DNA from: Actimicrobium antarcticum
GTDB lineage: Bacteria > Pseudomonadota > Gammaproteobacteria > Burkholderiales > Burkholderiaceae_D
Direction of reading: 5' to 3'
Assembly: GCF_039536745.1 (NCBI RefSeq)
Contig: NZ_BAAAZE010000005.1
Location: 62,001 to 126,000 of the forward strand
DNA: 64,000 bases
The number at the start of each line of letters is the position of its first letter. The first letter of the stretch is position 1. Positions 1 through 8,086 of this stretch are shown here, one piece after another. The notes below the pieces were generated by a model, which was not told the DNA's origin, did not search any database, and saw nothing but the letters and a program-made list of their open reading frames with translations. The position numbers and the translations under genes are program-made.

Positions 1-23
1 ACTTGCTGAAGTTTGCCGGCGTA

Positions 24-51
24 GTGCCACCGCTGCAATAAGCGGTGGCAC
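24..51 (-). terminator. stem-loop after lldP
   Basis: A perfect 11-bp inverted repeat (GTGCCACCGCT / AGCGGTGGCAC) with a 6-nt loop begins about 24 bases past the lldP stop on the minus strand. There is no T-tract after it, so it may be an mRNA 3'-end stabiliser or a factor-assisted terminator rather than a classical intrinsic terminator. Confidence 0.45.
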
Positions 52-74
52 CAGGTCGGCGAAGGGTGCTGTTC

Positions 75-1745
75 TTAACGCACAACCATGCTGGTAAATG
101 GCCAGACATACGCTTGCAGCGTGATCAGTCCGCCCACCAGTAATGCCAGTGCGATCGAATGGAAGAACACGTAGCGCAAGATGTCGCCTTCGTGGCCATA
201 CCATTTGGTCGCGGTCGAGGCGACCACGATCGACTGTGCATCGATCATCTTGCCCATTACGCCACCGGCGCTGTTGGCCGCAGCCATCAGCACTGGCGGC
301 AGGCCGAGTTGTTCGGCAGTGGTTTTCTGCAGGCTGCCGAACAGCACGTTGGCCGCGGTGTCGGAGCCGGTCAGTGCCACGCCGAGCCAGCCGAGCAGGG
401 TGCCGAACAATGGATAGAACACGCCGGTATGGGCAAACGCCAGACCCAGCGTGGCATCGAGTCCGGAATACTTGGTGAGGTATCCGACGCCAAACATCGC
501 GCAGATTGTCAGCAGCGAATACTTGACGGTCTTGATGGTTTCCCAGTACTCACGCAGGATGCGCGGCACCGAATAGCCCATCAGCAAACCAGCCACGATG
601 GCCGACAACAGGATGCCGGTGCCTGCCATCGAGAGCACATTGAAGTTGAACACGGCAGCTTCGAGAAACGGCTCCTTGGCGACCGGTGGCATTTTCATGA
701 TCATCTTGTCGAGACCCGGAACCGCGATCTTGAACGCCCAGACGCTATCGATAAACTTCTTGAACATCGGTGTGCCCCAGGCAAACACGAACACCGACAG
801 GATGGCCCACGGCATCCAGGCGCGGACGGTGCTGATGGTGCCGTCACCGGTGCGCACGAACGGCTCTGGTGGCGGTACATCGTCGGCCGAGGTATCGACG
901 CGCTTGCCCAGTTTGGTCGAGGTCCAGATCTTTTTTGGTTGCCAGACTTTCAGGAACAGAGTCAGCGAGCCCATCGACACGAGCGAGGCAATCACGTCCA
1001 CCAGCCACGGGCCATGGTAGTTCGAGACCACGAATTGCGGGATCGCAAACGAGGCACCGGCGACCAGAATGGCCGGCCAGATTTCGCGCATGCCCTTGAA
1101 CCCGGCAAACGCCCAGATCAGCCAGAACGGCACCAGCAACGAAAAGAACGGCAACTGGCGACCGATCATCGACGACAGGTCCAGCAGATCGATCCCGGTC
1201 ACGGCCGACAGCGCGATCACTGGCGCACCCAGTGCACCGTAGGCGACCGGAGCGGTATTGGCAATCAGGGCCAGGCCCGATGCCGCCAGCGGCGAGAAAC
1301 CCAGGCCGATCAGGATCGCACCGGTCACGGCAACCGGCGTACCGAAGCCCGCCGCGCCTTCAAAGAAAGCACCGAAGCAGAACGCCACCAGCAGCAACTG
1401 CAGGCGACGGTCTTCGGTAATGCTGCCGATGCTTTCCTGCAGCACCTGGAAGTAGCCGTTCAGTGTGGTCAGGCGGTGCAGGAAAATGATGTTCAAAACG
1501 ATCCAGCCGATCGGGAACAAGCCCGATGCAATACCAAATCCGGCCGCCTTGCCGGCCATCGCGACCGGCATGCCAAACACCACTGCGGCAATACCGATGC
1601 CGATCACCAGCGCAAGGCCGGCGGCGAGATGAGCGCGCATATGAAAATACGCGAGGGCGATCAACAGGACAGCGACGGGAACACCCGCCGCCAGCGTCGA
1701 CAGCGCAAGGCTGTTGAGTGGGTCGTAAATTTGCTGCCAGATCAT
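75..1745 (-). CDS. lldP: L-lactate permease
   Basis: LctP/LldP-family lactate (and glycolate) permease of the inner membrane, 556 residues, close to the family's usual ~550. The protein is almost entirely hydrophobic with about 12-14 predicted membrane segments. It contains the family blocks FFEGAAGFGTPVAVTGA and ANTAPVAYGALGAP in the first third and GSDTAANVLFGSLQ near the C-terminus. The frame opens further upstream with a TTG, but the ATG at 1745 is preceded by AGGAA at a good distance and is preferred. No lactate dehydrogenase or LldR regulator is adjacent, so the gene appears to stand alone. Proton-coupled lactate uptake is family knowledge. Confidence 0.93.
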   Translation of the reverse strand: MIWQQIYDPLNSLALSTLAAGVPVAVLLIALAYFHMRAHLAAGLALVIGIGIAAVVFGMPVAMAGKAAGFGIASGLFPIGWIVLNIIFLHRLTTLNGYFQVLQESIGSITEDRRLQLLLVAFCFGAFFEGAAGFGTPVAVTGAILIGLGFSPLAASGLALIANTAPVAYGALGAPVIALSAVTGIDLLDLSSMIGRQLPFFSLLVPFWLIWAFAGFKGMREIWPAILVAGASFAIPQFVVSNYHGPWLVDVIASLVSMGSLTLFLKVWQPKKIWTSTKLGKRVDTSADDVPPPEPFVRTGDGTISTVRAWMPWAILSVFVFAWGTPMFKKFIDSVWAFKIAVPGLDKMIMKMPPVAKEPFLEAAVFNFNVLSMAGTGILLSAIVAGLLMGYSVPRILREYWETIKTVKYSLLTICAMFGVGYLTKYSGLDATLGLAFAHTGVFYPLFGTLLGWLGVALTGSDTAANVLFGSLQKTTAEQLGLPPVLMAAANSAGGVMGKMIDAQSIVVASTATKWYGHEGDILRYVFFHSIALALLVGGLITLQAYVWPFTSMVVR

Positions 1746-2356
1746 GGGCGGTTCCTGGTTCAATAGTGTCGAGAAAGGCAGGGTGCCGGAGCGCGGCAGG
1801 GCGCGGGCCGGTGTGTTACTGCGGGCTGGATGGAACGGGTTTTTCCGGTGGCGCGGATTTTACGCCAGGGCTGGCGCATTGCGTGCTTTTCTATAAACGA
1901 TTCCGGAAATATTTGGCAGAGGTTCAGCGTGTATTGCGTGCCGAATCCGGTTACGGCGTTGTACTACGCTTCTTTTACGTCGCTTCTTTTACTACGCTAC
2001 TTTTCTTGCACCCTGCGATCAGGCTACCAGGACGGCAATCGGCATTTGTTGAACAACGCATGCGAAACCACGATCAATCATTCCGATTGTGCCTCCTCGG
2101 ACCAGTCATGCAAGTTTTCTTGAGCAAGCGCTGAAGTGCAGGTCTCGCGCGATGTCACGGAACCAAACGGTTCGGCGTTACACACATGGGAGGTTTTGAT
2201 CTGCCTGACACGATTTACCGTAAGCCTGAACTGCGGTGCCAACCCTGACCCGGCAGGTCAATGCTCTTTTCTGCAGACGACTGCACTGTTCAAACTGACT
2301 CGTTCATGCGATGTACTCGCATTGCGCCAGCAGCATCACTTTTCCGGAAGCTTTTT
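1746..2356. other. long intergenic region, AT-richer, between lldP and the PTP-like gene
   Basis: About 610 bases without a convincing gene. Short frames here (1718-2134, 1830-2123, 2136-2390) lack a plausible ribosome-binding site and family resemblance. Base composition is visibly lower in GC than in lldP (runs such as TTTTACGTCGCTTCTTTTAC), and this continues into the PTP-like gene, consistent with acquired DNA. It holds an hrp-box-like motif at 2159-2186 and presumably the lldP promoter. Confidence 0.6.
2159..2186 (+). promoter_or_regulatory. hrp-box-like promoter motif upstream of PTP-like gene
   Basis: GGAACC, 15 bases, then ACACACA, against the HrpL sigma-factor consensus GGAACC-N15/16-CCACNNA (one mismatch). 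It lies 171 bases before the preferred start of the PTP-like gene. A similar motif with the same 15-base spacing lies before the ankyrin gene. By rough composition, about one match of this quality is expected by chance in 64 kb, so the support is positional. Confidence 0.4.
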
Positions 2357-3907
2357 ATGGCTCTTTCACGTCTTTCGTCCTCGACAATAACTTCACAACA
2401 TGCTGATTGGTCGCCCCCGCAATCACCGCGCTCGCGTTTTGCAAATGCCGTCAATCGCCTTTGGAATAAGCTTTGTCAATCGACAGAGCTGTTGACACGT
2501 TCATTCACAACTCTGCCCAGTAATACTGTCCCTCCAAACATCTCAGGCGTTGGCTGCATGGACAACCAGCATGTCATCGAGGTCGATCGCGGCCCCGGCA
2601 AGGAAAAAACCAAAATGCATGCTCACCATCTTGTCTTGCCTGGTGCAACTCCAGCAACAGGCACGCGGCACTATGCTGCCGGGCAGTCGCCACCTGCCGA
2701 GACGTACCAAAACTTTTTGCTGCAGGGGATCTCTTCCGGGCAGGGTCTTTTTCAATTCGTTTCACGCAAAGCGCATTTTGGTGCCGGGTCCACCCAAGGC
2801 AAACCGATCATTTCCCTGCTCAATGATGCAATCACCGAAAGCAAAGAAAGTGGTTGTTCTTTATTGCTGGGCGAACGCTACCGGGTTGAAACCTTCGAAC
2901 CACTGGACAGTCTGCCCGTGCGAAAAACCGGCGAACTACGCCGGGACAACGAACGGAATTTTTTGCGCTACCAGTTGGTCGTCACCGATACCCAACATGA
3001 AAGTGGCCACGAAACACAAATAGCAATTCCGATCACGCAGGCGGGTCTCAAATTTACCGGAAGTGTCCTTGAGATCGATGCGATTGCCCAAGCCGATGAG
3101 TTAATGGATGCGCACCTCCAGTGTTTGGAAGTAGACGGCGCAGATACCGCTCCTGCAAATAGTGAACCGCTTGTCCTCAGCCATGTCGGCTTTGGTCGTA
3201 CCGGTACGTTGATCACGTATCGCCATCTCAGCCAGCGGATTAAAAGCGGCACGCTAAAGAGTGATGGTATCGACGAAGCGTTGAATAAAGTGATCATGAT
3301 CGGACGGCAAACGCGTGATCCGCGTTTCGTGCATTCCGAAGCACAGCTAGGCAGCTTGCGCGCGGCATTGTTGAAAGTGGCTGATGAGCTTCGGTTACCT
3401 GAGGCGGGACCTTCGGGCAGAGGAGATCGTCCAACGCGTCTTCAACGTTCACTTCAGGGAAGTCGGCCTCCGGAAATTCAACCGGCTGGATCAGATTTAT
3501 GCAGCGGCGCTGCGCAGCCGTTGTCCACTCCGGGCAGCCAGCCAGCTGAGCCCGACAGTAACCTTGATTGGGAAAACTTTATTGGGCCGGAGCCAACGTG
3601 GATTGAACAGGGTACGGATCTTAGTAATCTCGCCGAATTGAACCTATGGATACAACGGGATCTCATCAAGGATTATGCAAAAGGTATGAAGATCAATGTG
3701 CATCAACTCTCGCTCCGAGAAATTGTGACCATTGAAGCATCAGTTGATTTTGCCAACTTTCTGATAAGTAAGGAAAATGCGATTATCAAACGTCTGCTCG
3801 TTATGCCGATCACGCAGGAAACGGAGCATGAACTGCAGCAATTGGTTCACGAAGGCCTCGTAGAAAACTTGCAAGATGCTACGGATATAGCGCTGAAGAA
3901 TGCCTGA
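2357..3907 (+). CDS. tyrosine-phosphatase-like protein, putative type III effector, catalytic Cys replaced by Ser
   Basis: 516 residues. The frame is open from 2261, but the ATG at 2357 has GGAAG six bases upstream and is preferred. Residues ~270-340 match the end of classical protein tyrosine phosphatases. LSHVGFGRTGT aligns with HCSAGVGRTGT, the P-loop. A following IDEALNKV...RQTRDPRFVHSEAQLGSL aligns with the helix and Q-loop (RRQRPGMVQTEEQY type). The nucleophilic Cys is Ser275 (codon AGC, one base from TGC), while Arg281 of CX5R is kept; no WPD loop is evident. The Ser/Thr/Pro-rich N-terminus without a signal peptide, the extra ~130-residue C-terminal region, lower GC and the upstream hrp-like box suggest a secreted effector, possibly a catalytically dead or substrate-trapping form. 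A sequencing error at one base is an alternative. The ~280 bases after it hold nothing recognisable. Confidence 0.6.
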   Translation: MALSRLSSSTITSQHADWSPPQSPRSRFANAVNRLWNKLCQSTELLTRSFTTLPSNTVPPNISGVGCMDNQHVIEVDRGPGKEKTKMHAHHLVLPGATPATGTRHYAAGQSPPAETYQNFLLQGISSGQGLFQFVSRKAHFGAGSTQGKPIISLLNDAITESKESGCSLLLGERYRVETFEPLDSLPVRKTGELRRDNERNFLRYQLVVTDTQHESGHETQIAIPITQAGLKFTGSVLEIDAIAQADELMDAHLQCLEVDGADTAPANSEPLVLSHVGFGRTGTLITYRHLSQRIKSGTLKSDGIDEALNKVIMIGRQTRDPRFVHSEAQLGSLRAALLKVADELRLPEAGPSGRGDRPTRLQRSLQGSRPPEIQPAGSDLCSGAAQPLSTPGSQPAEPDSNLDWENFIGPEPTWIEQGTDLSNLAELNLWIQRDLIKDYAKGMKINVHQLSLREIVTIEASVDFANFLISKENAIIKRLLVMPITQETEHELQQLVHEGLVENLQDATDIALKNA

Positions 3908-4185
3908 AACAATGCTTCTCATGGGATCTAACTGAATTTGAATTGATATGACACTCGACTAATTCAGCAAATTATTTCCGGTTCGTTGTCGGCGGTCACA
4001 ACGCTGACAACGCAATGGAATTTACTGGAAAAATTTCCTGGTGGCGGTTTTCCTGTCGCCATGCGAATTCAAGTTCGACATACAACGGTTCAATTCGCCG
4101 GTCGGATAGGCGAGATGTGTAAGCATCCCGTCCTCCCAACCACCAGTTCATCGTTACTCCGAATGCCGGTTGCCAGCCAGCCGCA

Positions 4186-5940
4186 TCACGCTGCCTCGTC
4201 CTTCACATCAAGGATTTCCTCGAACTCGTTGATCGCATCGATCTCGGTGCCCATGGCGATATTGGTGATCCGCTCTAGGATGATTTCGACCACCACCGGC
4301 ACGCGGAATTCGGCGATCCAGGCGCGTGCCTGCAACAGCGCCGGCTGGATGTCTTCGGGCTTCCATACCCGGATCGCCTTGCAGCCCAGACCCTTGGTCA
4401 CGGCCACGTGGTCGACGCCATAGCCGGCCAGCTCTGGTGCATTGATGTTGTCGAAGGCAAGTGACACGCAATGGTCCATTTCAAACATGCGTTGCGACTG
4501 GCGGATCAAGCCCAGATACGAATTGTTGACCAGCACATGGATGTACGGCAGTTTGAACTGCGCGCCGGCAGCCAGTTCCTCGATCAGGAACTGGAAATCG
4601 TAGTCACCGGTGACCGCGACGATTTCGGCATCCGGATCGGCCGCGCGCACGCCCAGCGCCGCTGGCACGCTCCAGCCCAGCGGACCGGCCTGGCCGCAAT
4701 TGATCCAGTTGCGCGGTTTGTAGACATGCAGGAATTGCGCACCGGCGATTTGCGACAGGCCGATATTGCTGACGTAGCGGGTGTCGCGGCCGAACACCGC
4801 ATTCATTTCCTGATAGACGCGTTGCGGCTTGATCGGCTCGTTATCGAAATCGGTACGGCGCTGCATCGTGCGCTTGCGCTCCTGACATTGTGCAACCCAG
4901 CTGTCGCGTGACTTGAGCTTGCCGGCGTCACGCCATTCCCTGGCAACCTCGATAAACAATTTCAGTGCTGCACCGGCATCCGAGGCAATCCCGAAATCCG
5001 GACCGAACACGCGACCGATCTGGGTCGGTTCGACATCGACATGGACGAAGGTGCGGCCTTTGGTGAATACTTCCATCGAGCCGGTGAAGCGGTTGCCCCA
5101 GCGGTTGCCGATGCCGAGCATGAAGTCCGATGCCAGCACGGTGGCGTTGCCGTAGCGGTGGCTGGTTTGCAGGCCTGCCAGCCCGGCCATCAGCGGATGG
5201 TCATCGGCAATCGTGCCCCATCCCATCAGCGTCGGGATCACAGGCACATTGACCAGTTCGGCAAATTCGACCAGCAGCTCGGCCGCGTCCGAATTGATGA
5301 CGCCACCACCGGACACGATCAGCGGTTGCTCGGCCGCGTTGAGCATGGTCAGCGCCTTTTCGATCTGGCGGCGTGACGCACTCGGGCGATACACCGGCAG
5401 TGGCTCGTAGGTCTCCGGATCGAATTCGATTTCGGCCATCTGTACATCGAAGGGCAGGTCGATCAGCACCGGGCCCGGACGTCCCGAACGCATCACATGG
5501 AACGCCTGCTGGAACGCCTGTGGCACCAGCGCCGGTTCACGTACCAGCACCGACCACTTGGTGACCGGCTTGGAAATCGATTCGATGTCGACGGCCTGAA
5601 AATCTTCTTTGTACAAGCGCGCCCGTGGCGCTTGTCCGGTAATGCACAGGATAGGAATCGAATCGGCCTGGGCCGAATACAAACCGGTAATCATGTCGGT
5701 GCCGCCGGGGCCGGAGGTGCCGATGCACACGCCGATATTGCCGGCCGTGGCCCGGGTGTAGCCTTCGGCCATGTGCGATGCGCCTTCGACATGGCGTGCC
5801 AGCACATGCTTGATCTCATCCTGTTTGCGCAAGGCTGCGTACAGCGGATTGATGGCCGCGCCGGGTACGCCGAACGCCTGTCTGATCCCTTCAAGGCGCA
5901 TTACCCATACTGCTGCCTGCGCTGCTGTCATCTTTGCCAT
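4186..5940 (-). CDS. gcl: glyoxylate carboligase
   Basis: Thiamine-diphosphate enzyme joining two glyoxylates to tartronate semialdehyde plus CO2, in glyoxylate/allantoin/glycolate assimilation. 584 residues from the ATG at 5940, which has GGAGG 6 bases upstream; the open frame extends 17 codons further but without a ribosome-binding site. The N-terminal RHVEGASHMAEGYTRA is the signature of Gcl: Val occupies the place of the Glu that other members of the family use to activate ThDP. The ThDP/Mg site is GDYDFQFLIEEL...NNSYLGLIRQ. Divergent from a LysR regulator that probably controls it. The usual partners hyi and glxR are not adjacent. Confidence 0.93.
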   Translation of the reverse strand: MAKMTAAQAAVWVMRLEGIRQAFGVPGAAINPLYAALRKQDEIKHVLARHVEGASHMAEGYTRATAGNIGVCIGTSGPGGTDMITGLYSAQADSIPILCITGQAPRARLYKEDFQAVDIESISKPVTKWSVLVREPALVPQAFQQAFHVMRSGRPGPVLIDLPFDVQMAEIEFDPETYEPLPVYRPSASRRQIEKALTMLNAAEQPLIVSGGGVINSDAAELLVEFAELVNVPVIPTLMGWGTIADDHPLMAGLAGLQTSHRYGNATVLASDFMLGIGNRWGNRFTGSMEVFTKGRTFVHVDVEPTQIGRVFGPDFGIASDAGAALKLFIEVAREWRDAGKLKSRDSWVAQCQERKRTMQRRTDFDNEPIKPQRVYQEMNAVFGRDTRYVSNIGLSQIAGAQFLHVYKPRNWINCGQAGPLGWSVPAALGVRAADPDAEIVAVTGDYDFQFLIEELAAGAQFKLPYIHVLVNNSYLGLIRQSQRMFEMDHCVSLAFDNINAPELAGYGVDHVAVTKGLGCKAIRVWKPEDIQPALLQARAWIAEFRVPVVVEIILERITNIAMGTEIDAINEFEEILDVKDEAA

Positions 5941-6008
5941 TGCACACCTCCGGTTTGAATTGAATGTCGATGGCCTCAGGTTAATCAGCATTCATCCGTC
6001 TGGGAATA

Positions 6009-6025
6009 TGACAAACTGTCTGTCA
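6009..6025. promoter_or_regulatory. dyad in the gcl-lysR intergenic region, candidate LysR operator
   Basis: TGACA-N7-TGTCA is a symmetric motif in the ~106-base gap between the divergent gcl and lysR genes, of the size typical for LysR-type half-sites (T-N11-A class). It is inferred from position and symmetry only. Confidence 0.4.
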
Positions 6026-6046
6026 ATTGCATATCTGAGGTATTGA

Positions 6047-6955
6047 ATGGACAAACTCAAACAGATCGAAGCGTTTGTTGCCGCAGTTGAATACGGCAGC
6101 TTTTCGGCCGCAGCGCCGGCGTTGAACGTCACGCCGGTGATGGTCGGCAGGCGCATCGAAGCGCTCGAAAAACGCCTCGGCGTGCGCCTGCTGCATCGCT
6201 CGACCCGACGGCTTGCGCTGACCGAGGAAGGCTCGGGGTATCTGGAACATTGCCGCAAGCTGCTCAAGGATCTCGACCTGGCCGAAAGCACGCTGGCCGA
6301 GGGGCGCAATGTGGTCAGTGGCCATCTGATCATCTCGGCGCCGGCCGCGTTCGGGCGCAAGCACGTCGCACCGCATGCGCCCGCGTTCATCGCCCGTCAT
6401 GGCGGCCTGAAAATTTCATTTAACCTGACCGACCGTGTGGTCGATCTGGTGCAGGACGGCTACGACATGGGGATACGGATCGGCGGCCATATCGATCCGA
6501 ATTTTGTGGCGATCAAGCTGGCGGTGAATCAGCGTGTGGTGTGCGGAACGCCGGCGTATTTCGAGCGTTGCGGTGTGCCGCTCACGCTGGACGATCTGGC
6601 GCGACACAACTGCCTGGCCTTCAACCTGCAGGGCGGACAACAGCGTGGCTGGTACTTCCGGCAGGACGGCAAAACCGTGGCGGTGCGGGCCAACGGCAAC
6701 CTCGATTGTAATGACGGCGAGTTGCTGCATCGCTGGATGGGCGAGGGGCTGGGGCTGGGCTGGCGTTCGGCGTGGGAGATCCAGGCACAACTCGACAGCG
6801 GTCAGCTGCGCACGGTGCTGGACGCGTATGCGCTGCCCGATTACGACATCATGGCGGTCTATCCGCAGCAGCGGTATGTGCCCGCCAAGATCCGGCTGTT
6901 TGTCCAGCACCTGAAAGACATGTACCGGCAGCCGGGCTACTGGACGCGCGCATGA
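6047..6955 (+). CDS. LysR-family transcriptional regulator, divergent from gcl
   Basis: 302 residues, the usual LTTR length. An N-terminal winged helix-turn-helix occupies residues ~1-60 (FVAAVEYGSFSAAAPALNVTPVMVGRRIEALEKRLGVRLLHRSTR). It is followed by a periplasmic-binding-protein-like effector domain of the CrgA/PA2220 subgroup, with the typical GYDMGIRIGG segment. GAGG lies before the ATG. Head-to-head arrangement with gcl and the dyad between them suggest it regulates gcl. The effector (glyoxylate or a precursor) is not deducible from sequence. Confidence 0.88.
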   Translation: MDKLKQIEAFVAAVEYGSFSAAAPALNVTPVMVGRRIEALEKRLGVRLLHRSTRRLALTEEGSGYLEHCRKLLKDLDLAESTLAEGRNVVSGHLIISAPAAFGRKHVAPHAPAFIARHGGLKISFNLTDRVVDLVQDGYDMGIRIGGHIDPNFVAIKLAVNQRVVCGTPAYFERCGVPLTLDDLARHNCLAFNLQGGQQRGWYFRQDGKTVAVRANGNLDCNDGELLHRWMGEGLGLGWRSAWEIQAQLDSGQLRTVLDAYALPDYDIMAVYPQQRYVPAKIRLFVQHLKDMYRQPGYWTRA

Positions 6956-7039
6956 GAGTGTGGTTTATGCTCTCGGCAGTGACGTGGTGTGCATCGCACT
7001 GACGCCACGCTAATTGCGCTAACCGATAAAGGAATGATC

Positions 7040-7294
7040 ATGACCAGCCAGACCGAACGCGACCAGTTTGCCGCCGAATTCAATCGGCGTTTCGAGGAAT
7101 TTGTCAGCTGGGCCAACGAGCACTGGCCCGAAAAAAACCAGCCGCTGCGCCCCGAAGACTTCGGCGCATCCCGTCGTGAAATCGCGCTGCTGCTAGGCGC
7201 ACGTTTGCATGCCGGGTCACCGCCGGATGCAAGTGCGTTGCCGTCGGAAGGTGGCGAGCAATATGTGAATGTGAATCCGGCGCCGTGGCCCTGA
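7040..7294 (+). CDS. small conserved-type hypothetical protein
   Basis: 84 residues, acidic, predicted mostly helical, with Trp-rich segment FVSWANEHWPEKNQPLRPEDF and no signal peptide or membrane segment. Two ATGs occur close together (7034 and 7040). The second has AAAGGA at 6-base spacing and is chosen. No family recognised. It is followed by the inverted repeat that terminates the convergent fasciclin gene. Function unknown. Confidence 0.7.
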   Translation: MTSQTERDQFAAEFNRRFEEFVSWANEHWPEKNQPLRPEDFGASRREIALLLGARLHAGSPPDASALPSEGGEQYVNVNPAPWP

Positions 7295-7310
7295 ACGTGG
7301 TGTGCTGACG

Positions 7311-7337
7311 AAAAAAAACCCGGAAAAATTTCCGGGT
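7311..7337 (-). terminator. intrinsic terminator of the fasciclin gene
   Basis: On the minus strand a GC-rich stem (ACCCGGAAA / TTTCCGGGT) is followed directly by eight Ts, about 50 bases past the fasciclin stop codon. The hairpin may also serve the convergent small gene on the plus strand. Confidence 0.85.
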
Positions 7338-7386
7338 CATCAGCGCACAGGGCGCCAGTACAGGGACCGGGTGAGGCTATTGAAAC

Positions 7387-7935
7387 TTACTTGGGCATCA
7401 GTACGGTATCGATGACATTGATCACGCCATTCGACTGCGTGACGTCATAGGTGCTGATGCTGGCGGTGTTGCCGCTTTCATCCATGACGCTGATGTTGTG
7501 CATGCCGTTCATCGCAAAACTCAGCTTGCCGCCACTGACTGTCGCCAGTTGTGCCTTGCCGTTATGCTTTTTGATTTCGCTGGCCAGTGCCATGAAATCG
7601 TATTTACCTGGCACGACGTGGTAGGTCAGGATCTTGGTCAGCGTGGCTTTGTTCTCTGGCTTGACCAGTGTCTCAACGGTGCCGGCTGGCAGTTTGCCAA
7701 ATGCGGCGTTGGTCGGAGCGAACACGGTGAACGGGCCTTTGCCTTTCAGTGTCTCGACCAGTCCGGCAGCTTTGACGGCAGCGACCAGCGTGGTGTGATC
7801 AGCCGAGTTGACCGCGTTATCGATGATGTCCTTGCTGGCCATCATGCTCTGGCCACCGACCATGACATCGGCGAACGAGACGCTGGCGGTTGCAAGCAGT
7901 GCGGTAAAAACAAGAGCGGTACGAAGTGAGCGCAT
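7387..7935 (-). CDS. secreted fasciclin (FAS1) domain protein
   Basis: 182 residues: Sec signal peptide (residues 1-~22, cleavage after SVSFA) and a single FAS1 domain. The domain shows H1 and H2 motifs TVFAPTNAAFGKLPAGTVETL and the ILTYHVVPGKY block, ending NGVINVIDTVLMPK. FAS1 proteins are periplasmic or extracellular adhesion/surface proteins; this one has no anchor. AAGGAT precedes the ATG. Monocistronic with its own terminator. Confidence 0.92.
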   Translation of the reverse strand: MRSLRTALVFTALLATASVSFADVMVGGQSMMASKDIIDNAVNSADHTTLVAAVKAAGLVETLKGKGPFTVFAPTNAAFGKLPAGTVETLVKPENKATLTKILTYHVVPGKYDFMALASEIKKHNGKAQLATVSGGKLSFAMNGMHNISVMDESGNTASISTYDVTQSNGVINVIDTVLMPK

Positions 7936-8086
7936 GGTGAATCCTTAATTTGATTGGAGGAGGCTTACCTGTCTTTGTACGGTGACCTGCCAACCCTGGA
8001 TTCAACTTATTGCGTCACGTTATTTTTTGGCTATGCGTTCTGTACTGGCCTGTTTCAGTACGGCGTAAAAGGTGCTCCGGTCAGTT

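Noticed and set aside
1830..2390. Short frames between lldP and the PTP-like gene
   Set aside because: No ribosome-binding sites, Cys/Leu/Ser-rich random composition and mutual overlap.
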